Assembly (NCBI GenBank): GCA_023151315.1
Contig: JAKLJE010000010.1
Span: 62,001 to 126,000 of the forward strand
DNA from: Bacteroidia bacterium
GTDB lineage: Bacteria > Bacteroidota > Bacteroidia > Palsa-965
DNA length: 64,000 bases
Direction: 5' to 3'
Below the pieces are notes generated by a model. That model did not search any database. It saw only the letters and a program-made list of their open reading frames with translations, and had not been told where the DNA came from. Shown in pieces: positions 20,422-29,072 of this stretch. How positions within the stretch are numbered: the first letter of the stretch is position 1; each line of letters opens with the position of its first letter. The position numbers and the translations under genes were made by a program.

Positions 20422-22299
20422 CTACTCCTGTGTATTGCGTACTACAAGTATCGGTATAGTTGTATTGTGTCGTACTGAGTTGATGGTGGCCCCGAAGAAA
20501 ATATCTTTCAGTCCGCGGTGACCGTGAGCTCCCATAACAATCAAATCGCATTGTTGTGATTCTGCTATCGATGGAATAGTTGTTTTCGGATTTCCGAAAC
20601 CTAATTGCGTTGTGCTTGTATATCCAAGAGCTTTCAGTTGTTCTGAATATGCTACAAGTTGCTTTCTGTCGTGCTCCGTTTCCATATCTTCTGTTTCATC
20701 TTCCATCACGTGGGCCATTGCTGTTTCAGTAATGTGAATAAGCACATAGGTAGCAGACTTGCCGCCTTGTTGAATTGCTTTGGATAAAGCGATTGAATCA
20801 GAATGAGAAAAGTCAACGCATACTGCAATTTTACCGTAACGTTCTCCGGGTTGAATATTCAATTCTTCAGGGTGAGCATGCATACGTGTTTTACGGTTAC
20901 GCAGACTCTTGAAGAATGGAGCGAACGTTACATAGATTAATGTTGAAGCACACAGAATGCAAAGCGGTATCACAACAAACATTACAACTAAAGGATGTTC
21001 CGTGCTTTCAAGCCACTCTGAAAGGGAATTGATTACAAGTTTAACATTCAGACTTACGATGATCACCGCGCATACCCAGGCAGGAATAATCAGCCACGGA
21101 CCTGCACGGAATTTGCCCATGAGTGTTTTATCAGAGACAAAATGTATCAGAGGTATAACTGCAAAACCGAGTTGGAGACTCAGAATAACCTGACTCAGTA
21201 TCAGAAGTGCTTCGGTTTTACTTTCACCTGCAATAAGGATTACGAGCACAGCCGGAATGATAGCAATCAATCGTGTGATGATCCTTCGTACCCAAGGTTG
21301 CAGGCGGATGTTAAGATATCCTTCCATTACAATCTGACCGCTGAGTGTTCCAGTCAATGTGGAACTTTGTCCTGCCGCTATCAATGCTATAGCAAACAGT
21401 ACTGGTGCAACTGATGTTCCAAGTACATCTCCGAGGAGAGCATGTGCATTTTGTATACTGTCAACCTGTTTAAGATCGTGATTGTAAAAGGATGCAGCTG
21501 CAAGAATGAGAATCGCGGCATTCACGAAGAGCGCAAGATTCAAAGCGATAGCAGAATCTATAGTGTTAAAACGAATCGCATCGCGAATTCCTTTTTCAGT
21601 TCTTTCAATCTGCCTTGTTTGTACCAGAGATGAATGCAGATAAAGATTATGCGGCATTACCGTGGCGCCGATGATTCCGATTGCAATATACAATGCGTCA
21701 CTGTTTGGAATGGAAGGAATGATTCCTTCTGCGATTGCCCGCATTTCAGGATCGGCAAAAATCAACTCGGCAAGAAATGAAAGTCCGATTACACTGATAA
21801 GCATGATGATAAATGCTTCCATCTTTCGGATTCCGAATTTTTGCAACCAGAGCAGGAGGAAAGTGTCCAGCACAGTGATCGCAACACCTGCGAGTAATGG
21901 AAGTCCGGTTAACAACTGTAAACCGATTGCCATCCCAATAACTTCAGCGAGATCCGTTGCCGCAATTGCAATCTCGGCGAGGAACCACAGAAAAACATTT
22001 ACCGTGCGCGGGTAATGCATACGTGAAGCCTGCGCCAGATCAAGACCGGCAACGATTCCTAATCGTGCGCTAAGACTTTGCAGCAATAATGCAATCAGGT
22101 TGGACATGATCAATACCCAGATGAGCGCATATCCGAAATGACTGCCACCTGCAATATCTGTTGCCCAGTTTCCCGGATCCATATAGCCCACGCTAACCAG
22201 ATACGCAGGACCTATGAATGCAAGAATACGCTTCCAACCCGTTTTGTGCTTTCCGGTTGGTACAGTAGAATTGATATCCTGCAGTGAACTGTTTTTCAT
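20422..22299 (-). CDS. mntH: Nramp Mn/Fe transporter fused to a UspA domain
   Basis: 625 residues. Residues 1-450 are an Nramp transporter with the metal-binding motifs MDPGNW (helix 1) and VMPHNLYLHS (helix 6) and about eleven membrane segments. After a short linker, residues about 485-625 form a universal stress protein domain (GKIAVCVDFS, nucleotide-loop-like GAHGHRGLKDIFFGAT, TTIPILVVRN). Nramp proteins import Mn(II)/Fe(II) with protons; UspA domains bind ATP or AMP in many members, so transport may respond to energy state (inference). The ATG overlaps the mntR stop by four bases. The same fusion is found in other Bacteroidota. Confidence 0.93.
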   Translation of the reverse strand: MKNSSLQDINSTVPTGKHKTGWKRILAFIGPAYLVSVGYMDPGNWATDIAGGSHFGYALIWVLIMSNLIALLLQSLSARLGIVAGLDLAQASRMHYPRTVNVFLWFLAEIAIAATDLAEVIGMAIGLQLLTGLPLLAGVAITVLDTFLLLWLQKFGIRKMEAFIIMLISVIGLSFLAELIFADPEMRAIAEGIIPSIPNSDALYIAIGIIGATVMPHNLYLHSSLVQTRQIERTEKGIRDAIRFNTIDSAIALNLALFVNAAILILAAASFYNHDLKQVDSIQNAHALLGDVLGTSVAPVLFAIALIAAGQSSTLTGTLSGQIVMEGYLNIRLQPWVRRIITRLIAIIPAVLVILIAGESKTEALLILSQVILSLQLGFAVIPLIHFVSDKTLMGKFRAGPWLIIPAWVCAVIIVSLNVKLVINSLSEWLESTEHPLVVMFVVIPLCILCASTLIYVTFAPFFKSLRNRKTRMHAHPEELNIQPGERYGKIAVCVDFSHSDSIALSKAIQQGGKSATYVLIHITETAMAHVMEDETEDMETEHDRKQLVAYSEQLKALGYTSTTQLGFGNPKTTIPSIAESQQCDLIVMGAHGHRGLKDIFFGATINSVRHNTTIPILVVRNTQE

Positions 22300-22964
22300 C
22301 GTGAACGCTCCGGTTTCACAAGTATATTCTTGGCTGCTGCCTGTGTAATGGTGATGGCTTTGCGGCCTTTGATTCTCACATTCATTGAGAAGTCAAATGA
22401 GTTTATTTCTTCTATCTGCATTTTGCATCCCAGCCCTATGGAATGATTATCCAGATAACGCAGAAAAGCGGTGCTGTGTTCCGTAACTCCGGTCATGGTT
22501 ACCGTTTGTCCTGCTGCAATAGAAGATAGCAGTACGCCATTAGGATCTGAGATGCGTCCGTTCTTATCCGGAATCGGATCGCCATGCGGATCAACCTTCG
22601 GATGTCCGAGAAATAGATCGAGGCGATCCACAAGATTGTCGGAAACGATGTGTTCCAATTGTTCTGCAATTTCATGGACTTCGTCCCAACCATAGTTGAG
22701 CTTTTCGACCAGAAAAACTTCCCACAAACGATGCTTACGTACAATACTCAGAGCCGTTTTTCTTCCTGATGCGGTGAGTTCCACTCCCTGGTATTTTTCA
22801 TACCGTATCAGCTTTTTTTCAGATAACTTTCGAAGCATATCAGATACTGAAGCCGCCTTTGTATTTACTGACGCTGCAATGGAATTCGTAGTAACAACGG
22901 GGTTCTCTCCCTGACTGAGTTTCCAGATTGCTTTGATGTAGTTCTCTTCCGAATGTGTTGGCAT
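22296..22964 (-). CDS. mntR: MntR/DtxR-family metal-dependent repressor
   Basis: 222 residues from ATG 22964. A TTG at 22985 would add seven residues, but that codon lies inside the predicted -7 promoter element, so the ATG is preferred. N-terminal winged helix (THSEENYIKAIWKL, KAASVSDMLRKLSEKKLI), dimerisation domain with metal-ligand-like residues (HRLWEVFLVE, EVHEIAEQLEHIVSD), and a C-terminal FeoA/SH3-like domain. It should repress mntH when Mn(II) or Fe(II) is plentiful. A 16-bp palindrome with DtxR-type half-sites lies over its own promoter, so autoregulation is likely. Confidence 0.93.
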   Translation of the reverse strand: MPTHSEENYIKAIWKLSQGENPVVTTNSIAASVNTKAASVSDMLRKLSEKKLIRYEKYQGVELTASGRKTALSIVRKHRLWEVFLVEKLNYGWDEVHEIAEQLEHIVSDNLVDRLDLFLGHPKVDPHGDPIPDKNGRISDPNGVLLSSIAAGQTVTMTGVTEHSTAFLRYLDNHSIGLGCKMQIEEINSFDFSMNVRIKGRKAITITQAAAKNILVKPERSR

Positions 22965-22982
22965 GGGAAATGGATTCGAAGG

Positions 22983-23013
22983 CAAAGGTACATCAAAATA
23001 TAAATTTAGGCAA
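22983..23013 (-). promoter_or_regulatory. Promoter of the mntR-mntH operon
   Basis: On the minus strand TTG (23013-23011), 20 bases, then TACCTTTG (22990-22983). This matches the Bacteroidota primary-sigma pattern TTG-N19/20-TAnnTTTG. Transcription would start near 22978, about 14 bases before ATG 22964. Confidence 0.65.
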
Positions 23014-23020
23014 GCCTAAA
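23005..23020. promoter_or_regulatory. Predicted MntR/DtxR operator palindrome
   Basis: TTTAGGCAAGCCTAAA: perfect 7-base arms (TTTAGGC / GCCTAAA) with two central bases. The half-site TTAGGC resembles known DtxR/IdeR operators (TTAGGTTAGCCTAA type). It covers the -33 element of the mntR promoter, so a bound repressor would block polymerase. Confidence 0.7.
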
Positions 23021-23040
23021 AAATACAGGCAGTACAAAAA

Positions 23041-23070
23041 AAGAACGCCCCGGATATCCGAGGCGTTCTT
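23041..23070 (-). terminator. Rho-independent terminator after the CHU_C gene
   Basis: Stem AAGAACGCC/GGCGTTCTT with further pairing inside (about 13 base pairs, one G-T), followed on the minus strand by a run of T (plus-strand A run ending at 23042). It lies 17 bases after the stop at 23087 and separates that gene from the mntR promoter. Confidence 0.85.
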
Positions 23071-23086
23071 GAGTTTATCGCTGATA

Positions 23087-25063
23087 TTACTTTCTCAGGT
23101 GAACGAAACCTTTGTTTGTGATAGGTTCCATGTCCAGATCGCAACGCGAAGTGAATTTCGTTACGAAATAGTAAACACCTTCAGTAGCATCTTTACCGTC
23201 AACTTTTCCGTCCCATCCGTATTTATAATCGTTTGAGTAGAATACTTCAGCTCCCCAACGATCGTAAATCCAGATTTCATAAGTTCCTACATACAACAAT
23301 GTGAAGTCATAAGCAGGTTGTGTAGGCTGACCCGCCTGTACGAAGACAGTCTGATCAAAATAAGGATAGAAATAATCGTTTACACCATCACCGTTCGGCG
23401 TGAACACGTTTACGAGCGAGTCTGGGCTGAACAATGGAGTTGGCGGAACATAGTTCACGATAATTGAATCTGTAGTAGGGCATGGAACAGTGCTGTATAC
23501 GCAATAGTACAACTGACCTACCTGAGGCCCTGAAACCACCATGGTCTGGTTTGTTTCACCTGCAATTGGGTTGCCTTGTGCGTCCAGCCACTGATATCCA
23601 GGCATACCCGGAATTCCAATCAAGGTAATTTGTTCGTCACCAAAACAGAATTGAGTTCGAATGCCTGCTGTGTCCGTTCGAGGCGGATCAACAAGTGTGA
23701 CCGTATCCTGTTCTGCACATCCTATCGAATCGGTGAAGGAAACGATGTATGTTCCGGAAGGCAGACCTGTAGCGGTCGCGCTGGTTTGTGGTGGTGATGT
23801 ATTCCATGTGTAAGTTATCGGCGGTAAACAATTGGCACATGCAGAAGTTGCCGAGCCGTTATTTTGACCAAAACAAACCGGATCAATTCCTGAAATGGAA
23901 GTCTGAAGAAGTGTAAGGTCAACAACTACATTAAGAATTGTTACACATGAAGTATCCGCGATAGCATGCATCTCAACAGAGAATGTATCACCGGCATTAG
24001 CATTTGGAACGAACAATGAATCGTTTGTTGCTCCGATGATCGGGCTTCCGTTAGGATAGAACCACTGGTAGTCGAGGAATCCCGGAGGAGCCACGAGGAA
24101 TGCACCAGGGCTGCCCGGACAGAAAGTAGCGGAAACCGCATCTGCGATGCTTGAACATGCGCAGTCGATATACGCATATCCGAAGTGTCCTCCGTAAATA
24201 CAACCTGCTGCAGTGAAACGTACTGTTACATTCTGACCAACGTAACCGCTGAGGTCAAATGAAACAGTTGTCCAAGGACGATAAAGTGTATTAAAGAACT
24301 GAGAAGATGCGATACAGTTGTTGAATCCAATGATGGAACTGCTTGCAGCTACGTAATACTGAGCGCAGGCACTCACCGGGTTTCCAAGAGAATCCAGCAT
24401 TTCAATTTTGAAGTACGATTGTTCATTCGCAAGGTGACCTCCATCGTACAATACCACCGCATAACGGTAAGAGAACTGTGTGTTGGTAGGGTCAACAGTG
24501 AATGTTTGTTCCAGATATTCACCTTGATAGTTTGCGGATGAATTTCCTATACGTGCAACGTAGGTTCCGTAACCTCCGGCTGCAGGTACTACAGGGAATC
24601 CGCCGCAATCATCATTACCGCCAGCAGCGGTCATTAAAGAATGACGCGCTGTTCCATCGGTTACGGCAGGATTAATTGCTCCTGTGAAAATTCCGGGAAC
24701 AATGTTCTGGAGTGGTCCCAGTGAAGATGCGTTGTTATCGCCAACTGCGCCTGTCCAACCTGTAAAATCACCTGTTTCGAAACCGGTGTTAGTACATGGA
24801 GCCTGCGGAGTAACCACAGGATTTTGTTGGTTGCGGTTGCTTCTGCCGTACTTCTTGTCCAGAAAGCGTTCTTCAGAAAGACGAACAAAAATGTTGTGTT
24901 CCCAAGGCTCAAGACGGGCAGCAACTGACATGTTTATTACACTGTCAACGTTGAAGCCCTGCAGAGAATCCTGACGCGTAGGTGAACTTTGTTGCGTATT
25001 CTGCGCCACAACTCCGAGAGCAATGAATGCAGATGCAACAGTCAATAGTAATTTATGTTTCAT
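23087..25063 (-). CDS. Large T9SS type B (CHU_C) secreted protein
   Basis: 658 residues from ATG 25063; the frame extends upstream to 25105 but the ATG begins the signal peptide MKHKLLLTVASAFIALGVVAQ. The middle (about 90-280) looks like a carbohydrate- or ligand-binding beta-sandwich (CTNTGFETGDFTGW; FDLSGYVGQNVTVRFTAAGC). Ig-like and SprB-like segments follow (CFGQNNGSATSACANCLPPITYTW). The last about 100 residues are the CHU_C sorting domain (NVFTPNGDGVNDYF, IWIYDRWGAEVFYS, DATEGVYYF). Expected to be exported by T9SS and held at the surface. No catalytic motif recognised. A strong terminator follows it. Confidence 0.9.
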   Translation of the reverse strand: MKHKLLLTVASAFIALGVVAQNTQQSSPTRQDSLQGFNVDSVINMSVAARLEPWEHNIFVRLSEERFLDKKYGRSNRNQQNPVVTPQAPCTNTGFETGDFTGWTGAVGDNNASSLGPLQNIVPGIFTGAINPAVTDGTARHSLMTAAGGNDDCGGFPVVPAAGGYGTYVARIGNSSANYQGEYLEQTFTVDPTNTQFSYRYAVVLYDGGHLANEQSYFKIEMLDSLGNPVSACAQYYVAASSSIIGFNNCIASSQFFNTLYRPWTTVSFDLSGYVGQNVTVRFTAAGCIYGGHFGYAYIDCACSSIADAVSATFCPGSPGAFLVAPPGFLDYQWFYPNGSPIIGATNDSLFVPNANAGDTFSVEMHAIADTSCVTILNVVVDLTLLQTSISGIDPVCFGQNNGSATSACANCLPPITYTWNTSPPQTSATATGLPSGTYIVSFTDSIGCAEQDTVTLVDPPRTDTAGIRTQFCFGDEQITLIGIPGMPGYQWLDAQGNPIAGETNQTMVVSGPQVGQLYYCVYSTVPCPTTDSIIVNYVPPTPLFSPDSLVNVFTPNGDGVNDYFYPYFDQTVFVQAGQPTQPAYDFTLLYVGTYEIWIYDRWGAEVFYSNDYKYGWDGKVDGKDATEGVYYFVTKFTSRCDLDMEPITNKGFVHLRK

Positions 25064-25249
25064 ATCGAACGATTGATGTGCCAGCGCTAATATAGTAATA
25101 ATCAATTAATCAGCCTATTCTGGCACGGTTTGCCGCATTTATAACGGTTATTGAGGCTAAAGATACGTTCTCAGACAAAAATTCCGAACGGAATATCTAT
25201 CTTAATCGCGATAATCTGCCAACAATCTTACGTCTTCAAAATCACTGAA
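25064..25249. other. Divergent intergenic region
   Basis: 186 bases between two divergent T9SS cargo genes. GTGCCAG (25078-25084) and CTGGCAC (25120-25126) form a perfect 7-base inverted repeat 35 bases apart. I could not place a good TTG/TAnnTTTG promoter in either direction; nothing else is seen. Confidence 0.4.
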
Positions 25250-26968
25250 ATGAAGAAGTTTACGCTGATAACAGCTTTATTGATCGCAATCGGATCCAAT
25301 GCTCAATCTTCCCTGCCAGCAGGAATGGCGCCGGGAGAACCTGTAATGATGCCAGCCTATCTGAACAATGTTCAGCCGGCCGGAATTACAACACCGCCAA
25401 CACAACCAATACGTACTGCTGCCGAGTGGGAGGAAATTCAGGCACTTACCATCACATGGACATCCTATCAATCTACGCTGCGTGAAATTGTAAGAGCGGC
25501 GCAGCAGGAAACACAGGTATACATTATATGCAGTGATTCCAACACGGTAAAAAACTATTTGGTTGCGGGAAGTGTTCCGTTGATCAATCTCCATTACATC
25601 ATCGCACCGTATAACAGTATCTGGATGCGTGACTATGGCCAGAACACTGCTTATCTCAATGATGTTGATTCATTGGTTCTTGTTGATTGGATTTACAATC
25701 GCCCGCGTCCTAAAGATGATACAATTCCGAGTGTCCTGGCAAGAGAATTGAATCTTGCTCTATATACAACTACGGTAGCTCCATACGACCTTGTTCACAC
25801 AGGTGGAAATTTCATGTCAGACGGATTAGGTACGGCTTTCTCATCGGAGTTGGTACTTCAGGAGAACCCGAATCATACTCCTGCTGAAGTAGATTCCATC
25901 ATGAACGATTTCATGGGTATTAATCGCTATGTTAAAATGGATGTGCTTCCTTATGACGGAATTCATCACATTGATATGCACATGAAATTGCTTGATGAGC
26001 ACACTTTGTTAATGGGGCAGTATCCGACGAATGTTTCGGACGGTCCGCAAATTGAAGCGAATCTTCAGTACGTGCTTGCGAATTATCCGGCAGCGGATGG
26101 AAATCCATATCGTGTAATTCGTATTCCTATGCCACCTGATCAACAGGGTGATTATCCGAATCAGGGCGGCGATTACTGCACATACACAAATGCAGTTTTC
26201 GTTAACAAAACTGTTATTCTGCCAACATATTATCAGCAATACGATACAACTGCTTTGCGCATCTGGAGAGAATCTCTTCCTGGTTACAACATCGTTGGTA
26301 TCAATTGCAACACAATCATTCAGGCAAGCGGAGCAATACATTGCATCACGCATTCAATCGGAGTGAATGATCCGTTGCTGATCTCACATTTTTCTCTTGC
26401 AGATACTTATGACGACACGAATCCGTATCAGGTAGATGCACGCATACAGCATCGTTCCGGAATTGCAGGTGCAACGTTGTATTGGACAACGGACACAGCG
26501 CAGCCATGGCAATCCGTTCCTATGACACTAACAAATGCTGCAGCGAACACTTGGACAGGGTTTATTCCTGCTCAGTCAATCGGAACGCGCATTTACTATT
26601 ACATCAGTGCAACTTCCAACTCCGGAAAGACTCAGGTTCGTCCTATGCCTGCTCCGGATGGCTGGTGGACATTTGAAGTTCTCGGACCATTGTCTGTGAA
26701 TGAAGTCGTGGCTCCTGCATTCAGCCCTGCATTCCCGAATCCGTCTCATGGTATTACTTGTATCCCTCTGAACATGCCGCAGACACAGCAAGGTACTCTT
26801 GAATTGATTGACATGACAGGCAGAAGTGTAATGATGATTCATCAAGGCACTTTCCAGTCCGGAGAGAAAAATTATTTCCTGAATTCCGAGGGTGTAGCAC
26901 CGGGCGCATATCAGATTGTATTGCGTACAGACAGTTATCAGTTGTCTCAACCATTGATGGTAAAATAG
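25250..26968 (+). CDS. Secreted PAD_porph-family deiminase, peptidylarginine deiminase-like, with Ig-like and T9SS type A domains
   Basis: 572 residues from ATG 25250, which starts signal peptide MKKFTLITALLIAIGSNAQ. The catalytic domain (about 45-385) has Asp128 (WMRDYG), His240 and Asp242 (HHIDMHMKL), Asn314 (TYTNAV) and nucleophile Cys365 (GAIHCITHS). Arg151 and Arg153 (NRPRP) fall where P. gingivalis PPAD has its two substrate-carboxylate arginines (152/154). An Ig-like domain (about 390-490) and a type A sorting domain (FPNPSHG, GAYQIVLRT) follow. Order and length match PPAD (556 residues). It probably converts peptide arginine to citrulline outside the cell; plain agmatine deiminases lack the signal, Ig and sorting parts. 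Confidence 0.85.
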   Translation: MKKFTLITALLIAIGSNAQSSLPAGMAPGEPVMMPAYLNNVQPAGITTPPTQPIRTAAEWEEIQALTITWTSYQSTLREIVRAAQQETQVYIICSDSNTVKNYLVAGSVPLINLHYIIAPYNSIWMRDYGQNTAYLNDVDSLVLVDWIYNRPRPKDDTIPSVLARELNLALYTTTVAPYDLVHTGGNFMSDGLGTAFSSELVLQENPNHTPAEVDSIMNDFMGINRYVKMDVLPYDGIHHIDMHMKLLDEHTLLMGQYPTNVSDGPQIEANLQYVLANYPAADGNPYRVIRIPMPPDQQGDYPNQGGDYCTYTNAVFVNKTVILPTYYQQYDTTALRIWRESLPGYNIVGINCNTIIQASGAIHCITHSIGVNDPLLISHFSLADTYDDTNPYQVDARIQHRSGIAGATLYWTTDTAQPWQSVPMTLTNAAANTWTGFIPAQSIGTRIYYYISATSNSGKTQVRPMPAPDGWWTFEVLGPLSVNEVVAPAFSPAFPNPSHGITCIPLNMPQTQQGTLELIDMTGRSVMMIHQGTFQSGEKNYFLNSEGVAPGAYQIVLRTDSYQLSQPLMVK

Positions 26969-26974
26969 AATTGC

Positions 26975-27268
26975 GTGAAGAAGGGCAATGAATACACACT
27001 GAAAGAAGCGATAGGTGAAATGCTGAAAACATTTCAGCTTGATACGCGCGTGAATGAAACCAGTGTGATCAATGCATGGGAGAAGGTGATGGGACCTGTT
27101 ATTGCAAAATATACTGCGCAAGTGAGGATGCAGCAGGGTGTATTATACGTAAAGGTTGAGTCCGCCGCATTGAAACAGGAACTGACATACAGGAAAACTG
27201 AAATTGCAGAGAAGCTCAATGCAGAATGCGGCAGTGAAATTGTACGTGAAGTGGTAATCATCGCATGA
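26975..27268 (+). CDS. DUF721/DciA-like protein
   Basis: 97 residues from GTG 26975; the nearby ATG at 26989 is out of frame. The sequence fits DUF721: TLKEAIGEMLKTF at the start, then INAWEKVMGPVIAKYT and GVLYVKVESAALKQELTYRK. In Proteobacteria the DUF721 protein DciA acts as loader of the replicative helicase; short Bacteroidota members consist of the core domain only. It starts six bases after the deiminase stop and overlaps the following hydrolase gene by four bases, so it is translationally coupled to it. Family assignment good, the replication role by homology only. Confidence 0.8.
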   Translation: MKKGNEYTLKEAIGEMLKTFQLDTRVNETSVINAWEKVMGPVIAKYTAQVRMQQGVLYVKVESAALKQELTYRKTEIAEKLNAECGSEIVREVVIIA

Positions 27269-27792
27269 GGAAGTTTTCACAGGCTCTGGTTTTTGCTTCC
27301 CGTGCTCATGCCGGTCAACATCGTAAAGACGGACGCACGCCTTACATCAATCATCCGATTGAAGTGATGAATCTTGTTACGGAGTATTGTTCAGATCCTG
27401 ATGAAGAAGTGCTGATTGCTGCGTTACTGCATGATGTTGTGGAAGACACCATGATTACTGATGCTGAGATACGCGCAGCTTTCGGTGCGCGTGTAGCGAG
27501 ATTGGTAGCGGAATTAACAGACGATAAAACACTCAGTAAAGAGGAACGTAAGCGTTTACAGCTCAGTGAAGTTCATTTACTCTCGAACGACGGAAAACTC
27601 CTCAGATTGTGCGATAAAATCTGCAACGTTTATGACATCATTTATGCTCCGCCCGGAGATTGGGATACTCCGCGTCGTTTGGACTATCTGCAATGGGCGA
27701 AAGCGGTTGTAGATAAGATCCGCGGTACTCATGAAGAACTGGAGCGAAAGTTCGATGATCTCTACACTACGGGCATAAAGATTCTCGGCTGA
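27265..27792 (+). CDS. MESH1-type small alarmone hydrolase (HD domain)
   Basis: 175 residues, about the size of animal MESH1 (179). It has the HD hydrolase core of SpoT without synthetase or regulatory domains: QHRKDGRTPYINHP with His30, LLHDVVEDT with His56-Asp57 and Glu60-Asp61, and LCDKICN with Asp117-Asn121. The spacing of the four metal ligands (30, 56, 57, 117) equals that of MESH1 (35, 61, 62, 122). Predicted activity: Mn-dependent removal of the 3' diphosphate from (p)ppGpp; MESH1 also acts on NADPH. Coupled by ATGA overlap to the DciA-like gene. It ends one base from the convergent methyltransferase gene. Confidence 0.88.
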   Translation: MRKFSQALVFASRAHAGQHRKDGRTPYINHPIEVMNLVTEYCSDPDEEVLIAALLHDVVEDTMITDAEIRAAFGARVARLVAELTDDKTLSKEERKRLQLSEVHLLSNDGKLLRLCDKICNVYDIIYAPPGDWDTPRRLDYLQWAKAVVDKIRGTHEELERKFDDLYTTGIKILG

Positions 27793-27793
27793 A

Positions 27794-28507
27794 CTATTTT
27801 CCAATCAGAAAAATCGCAGGAACTTTCTGTGCGATTTCCGGTCTCTGTTTCCATTCTTTCACGGTTCTTGTCTGTATTTTTTCATTCTTACCTGTTATGG
27901 CAAGGGCAACACACAGTTTGGTTTCTGCGCGCAGCTGATTCAGCAGAGCCGAGAATAACTGTTGATTTCGAAAAGGAGTTTCTATGAATATCTGAGTGAT
28001 GTTGTTGCGCGAAGCTTCATTTTCCATTTGTCTCAACTTATCGGTTCGCTCGTGTTGATCAATGGGAAGATAACCGTGAAACCGGAAGTTTTGTCCGTTG
28101 AATCCCGACGCCATCAATGAAAGCAGAATGGAAGACGGTCCGATCATCGGAACAACTCTTATTCCTCGTCGATGCGCAGCTGCTACAACTTCTGATCCGG
28201 GATCCGCAATAGCAGGGCATCCTGCTTCCGAAACCAATCCGGTATCATGACCGTCCAGTAATGGTTTGAGAAACGTAGAGATATCGATTTCACTACGGTC
28301 GTGTTTGTCGTACGACATTACAGAAATTTCTGCCAGCGGAAATTGAGAAGGCAATTGTTTCAGAAAAGCTCTGCATGTTTTAGGGTTTTCCGCAATGAAA
28401 TATTTCAGTGACGCAGCAGTGCGAACCACTTCCTGAGGCAATACATCCGATGGAGATGTTGAGTCGTCCATTGTTACCGGAATCAAATACAAAGTACCTG
28501 TACTCAT
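27794..28507 (-). CDS. RsmI-family SAM-dependent methyltransferase (short form)
   Basis: 237 residues with the tetrapyrrole-methylase fold and the RsmI signatures GLVSEAGCPAIADPGSEVV, PMIGPSSILLSLMASGF and FHGYLP. RsmI methylates the 2'-O of C1402 in 16S rRNA. This is one of the shorter Bacteroidota forms (RsmI is about 285 residues) and its N terminus differs from RsmI, so its substrate may not be the same. The ATG overlaps the stop of the upstream phosphatase by four bases. Confidence 0.85.
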   Translation of the reverse strand: MSTGTLYLIPVTMDDSTSPSDVLPQEVVRTAASLKYFIAENPKTCRAFLKQLPSQFPLAEISVMSYDKHDRSEIDISTFLKPLLDGHDTGLVSEAGCPAIADPGSEVVAAAHRRGIRVVPMIGPSSILLSLMASGFNGQNFRFHGYLPIDQHERTDKLRQMENEASRNNITQIFIETPFRNQQLFSALLNQLRAETKLCVALAITGKNEKIQTRTVKEWKQRPEIAQKVPAIFLIGK

Positions 28508-28974
28508 AGTTCGTTTTTGGAAATGCGTTCAACAATGCGCAGACACGCACGATCAATCAGTTCGAAAACATTCTGAAATCCTTCTTCTCCGCCATAGTAT
28601 GGATCCGGTACCGGCATGTTGGATCCCGGATTGATTTCATTCAACAGCAATCTTACTTTTCTAAGGTGTGTTTCACTTGCTGCCAAAGTTGTAACATCCC
28701 TGTAGTTCGACTGATCCATAACGTAGATGATGTCGAAATTTTCGAAATCATCAATCATGAATTTTCTCGAAATCTGTTTCGAAATATCTACTCCGTTTTG
28801 TTTAGCATTGAGTGATGATCTTCTGTCAGGATGTTCACCATTGTGCCATCCGGACGTTCCGGCAGAATCAACATGCACATGATCAATTCCGGCTTCGGTC
28901 AAACGATGTCGGAGTACTCCTTCAGCAACGGGAGAACGGCAAATGTTGCCTAAACAAACCATCAATATTTTCAT
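28504..28974 (-). CDS. Low-molecular-weight protein tyrosine phosphatase
   Basis: 156 residues from ATG 28974; the frame continues upstream to 29031 but the ATG opens the conserved MKILMVCLGNICRSP. The P-loop CLGNICRS has nucleophile Cys7 and Arg13; the general-acid loop is VPDPYYGG near residue 120. It hydrolyses phosphotyrosine or related phosphoesters in the cytoplasm. No tyrosine kinase is encoded nearby, so the substrate is unknown. Coupled to the downstream methyltransferase. A possible promoter is the minus-strand TTAATTTG near 29030, but it is a one-mismatch site. Confidence 0.93.
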   Translation of the reverse strand: MKILMVCLGNICRSPVAEGVLRHRLTEAGIDHVHVDSAGTSGWHNGEHPDRRSSLNAKQNGVDISKQISRKFMIDDFENFDIIYVMDQSNYRDVTTLAASETHLRKVRLLLNEINPGSNMPVPDPYYGGEEGFQNVFELIDRACLRIVERISKNEL

Positions 28975-29072
28975 AACGACGAATCGCCATAAAATTAAGA
29001 TCAATATTCGCACCGGAATGCTTCGAGGCAAATTAAATGACGTAAATTAGTACACACCAACCCCCGCATACT

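Noticed and set aside
25250-26968. Plain agmatine deiminase
   Set aside because: Signal peptide, Ig-like domain, T9SS sorting domain and the PPAD arginine pair do not fit a cytoplasmic polyamine enzyme.
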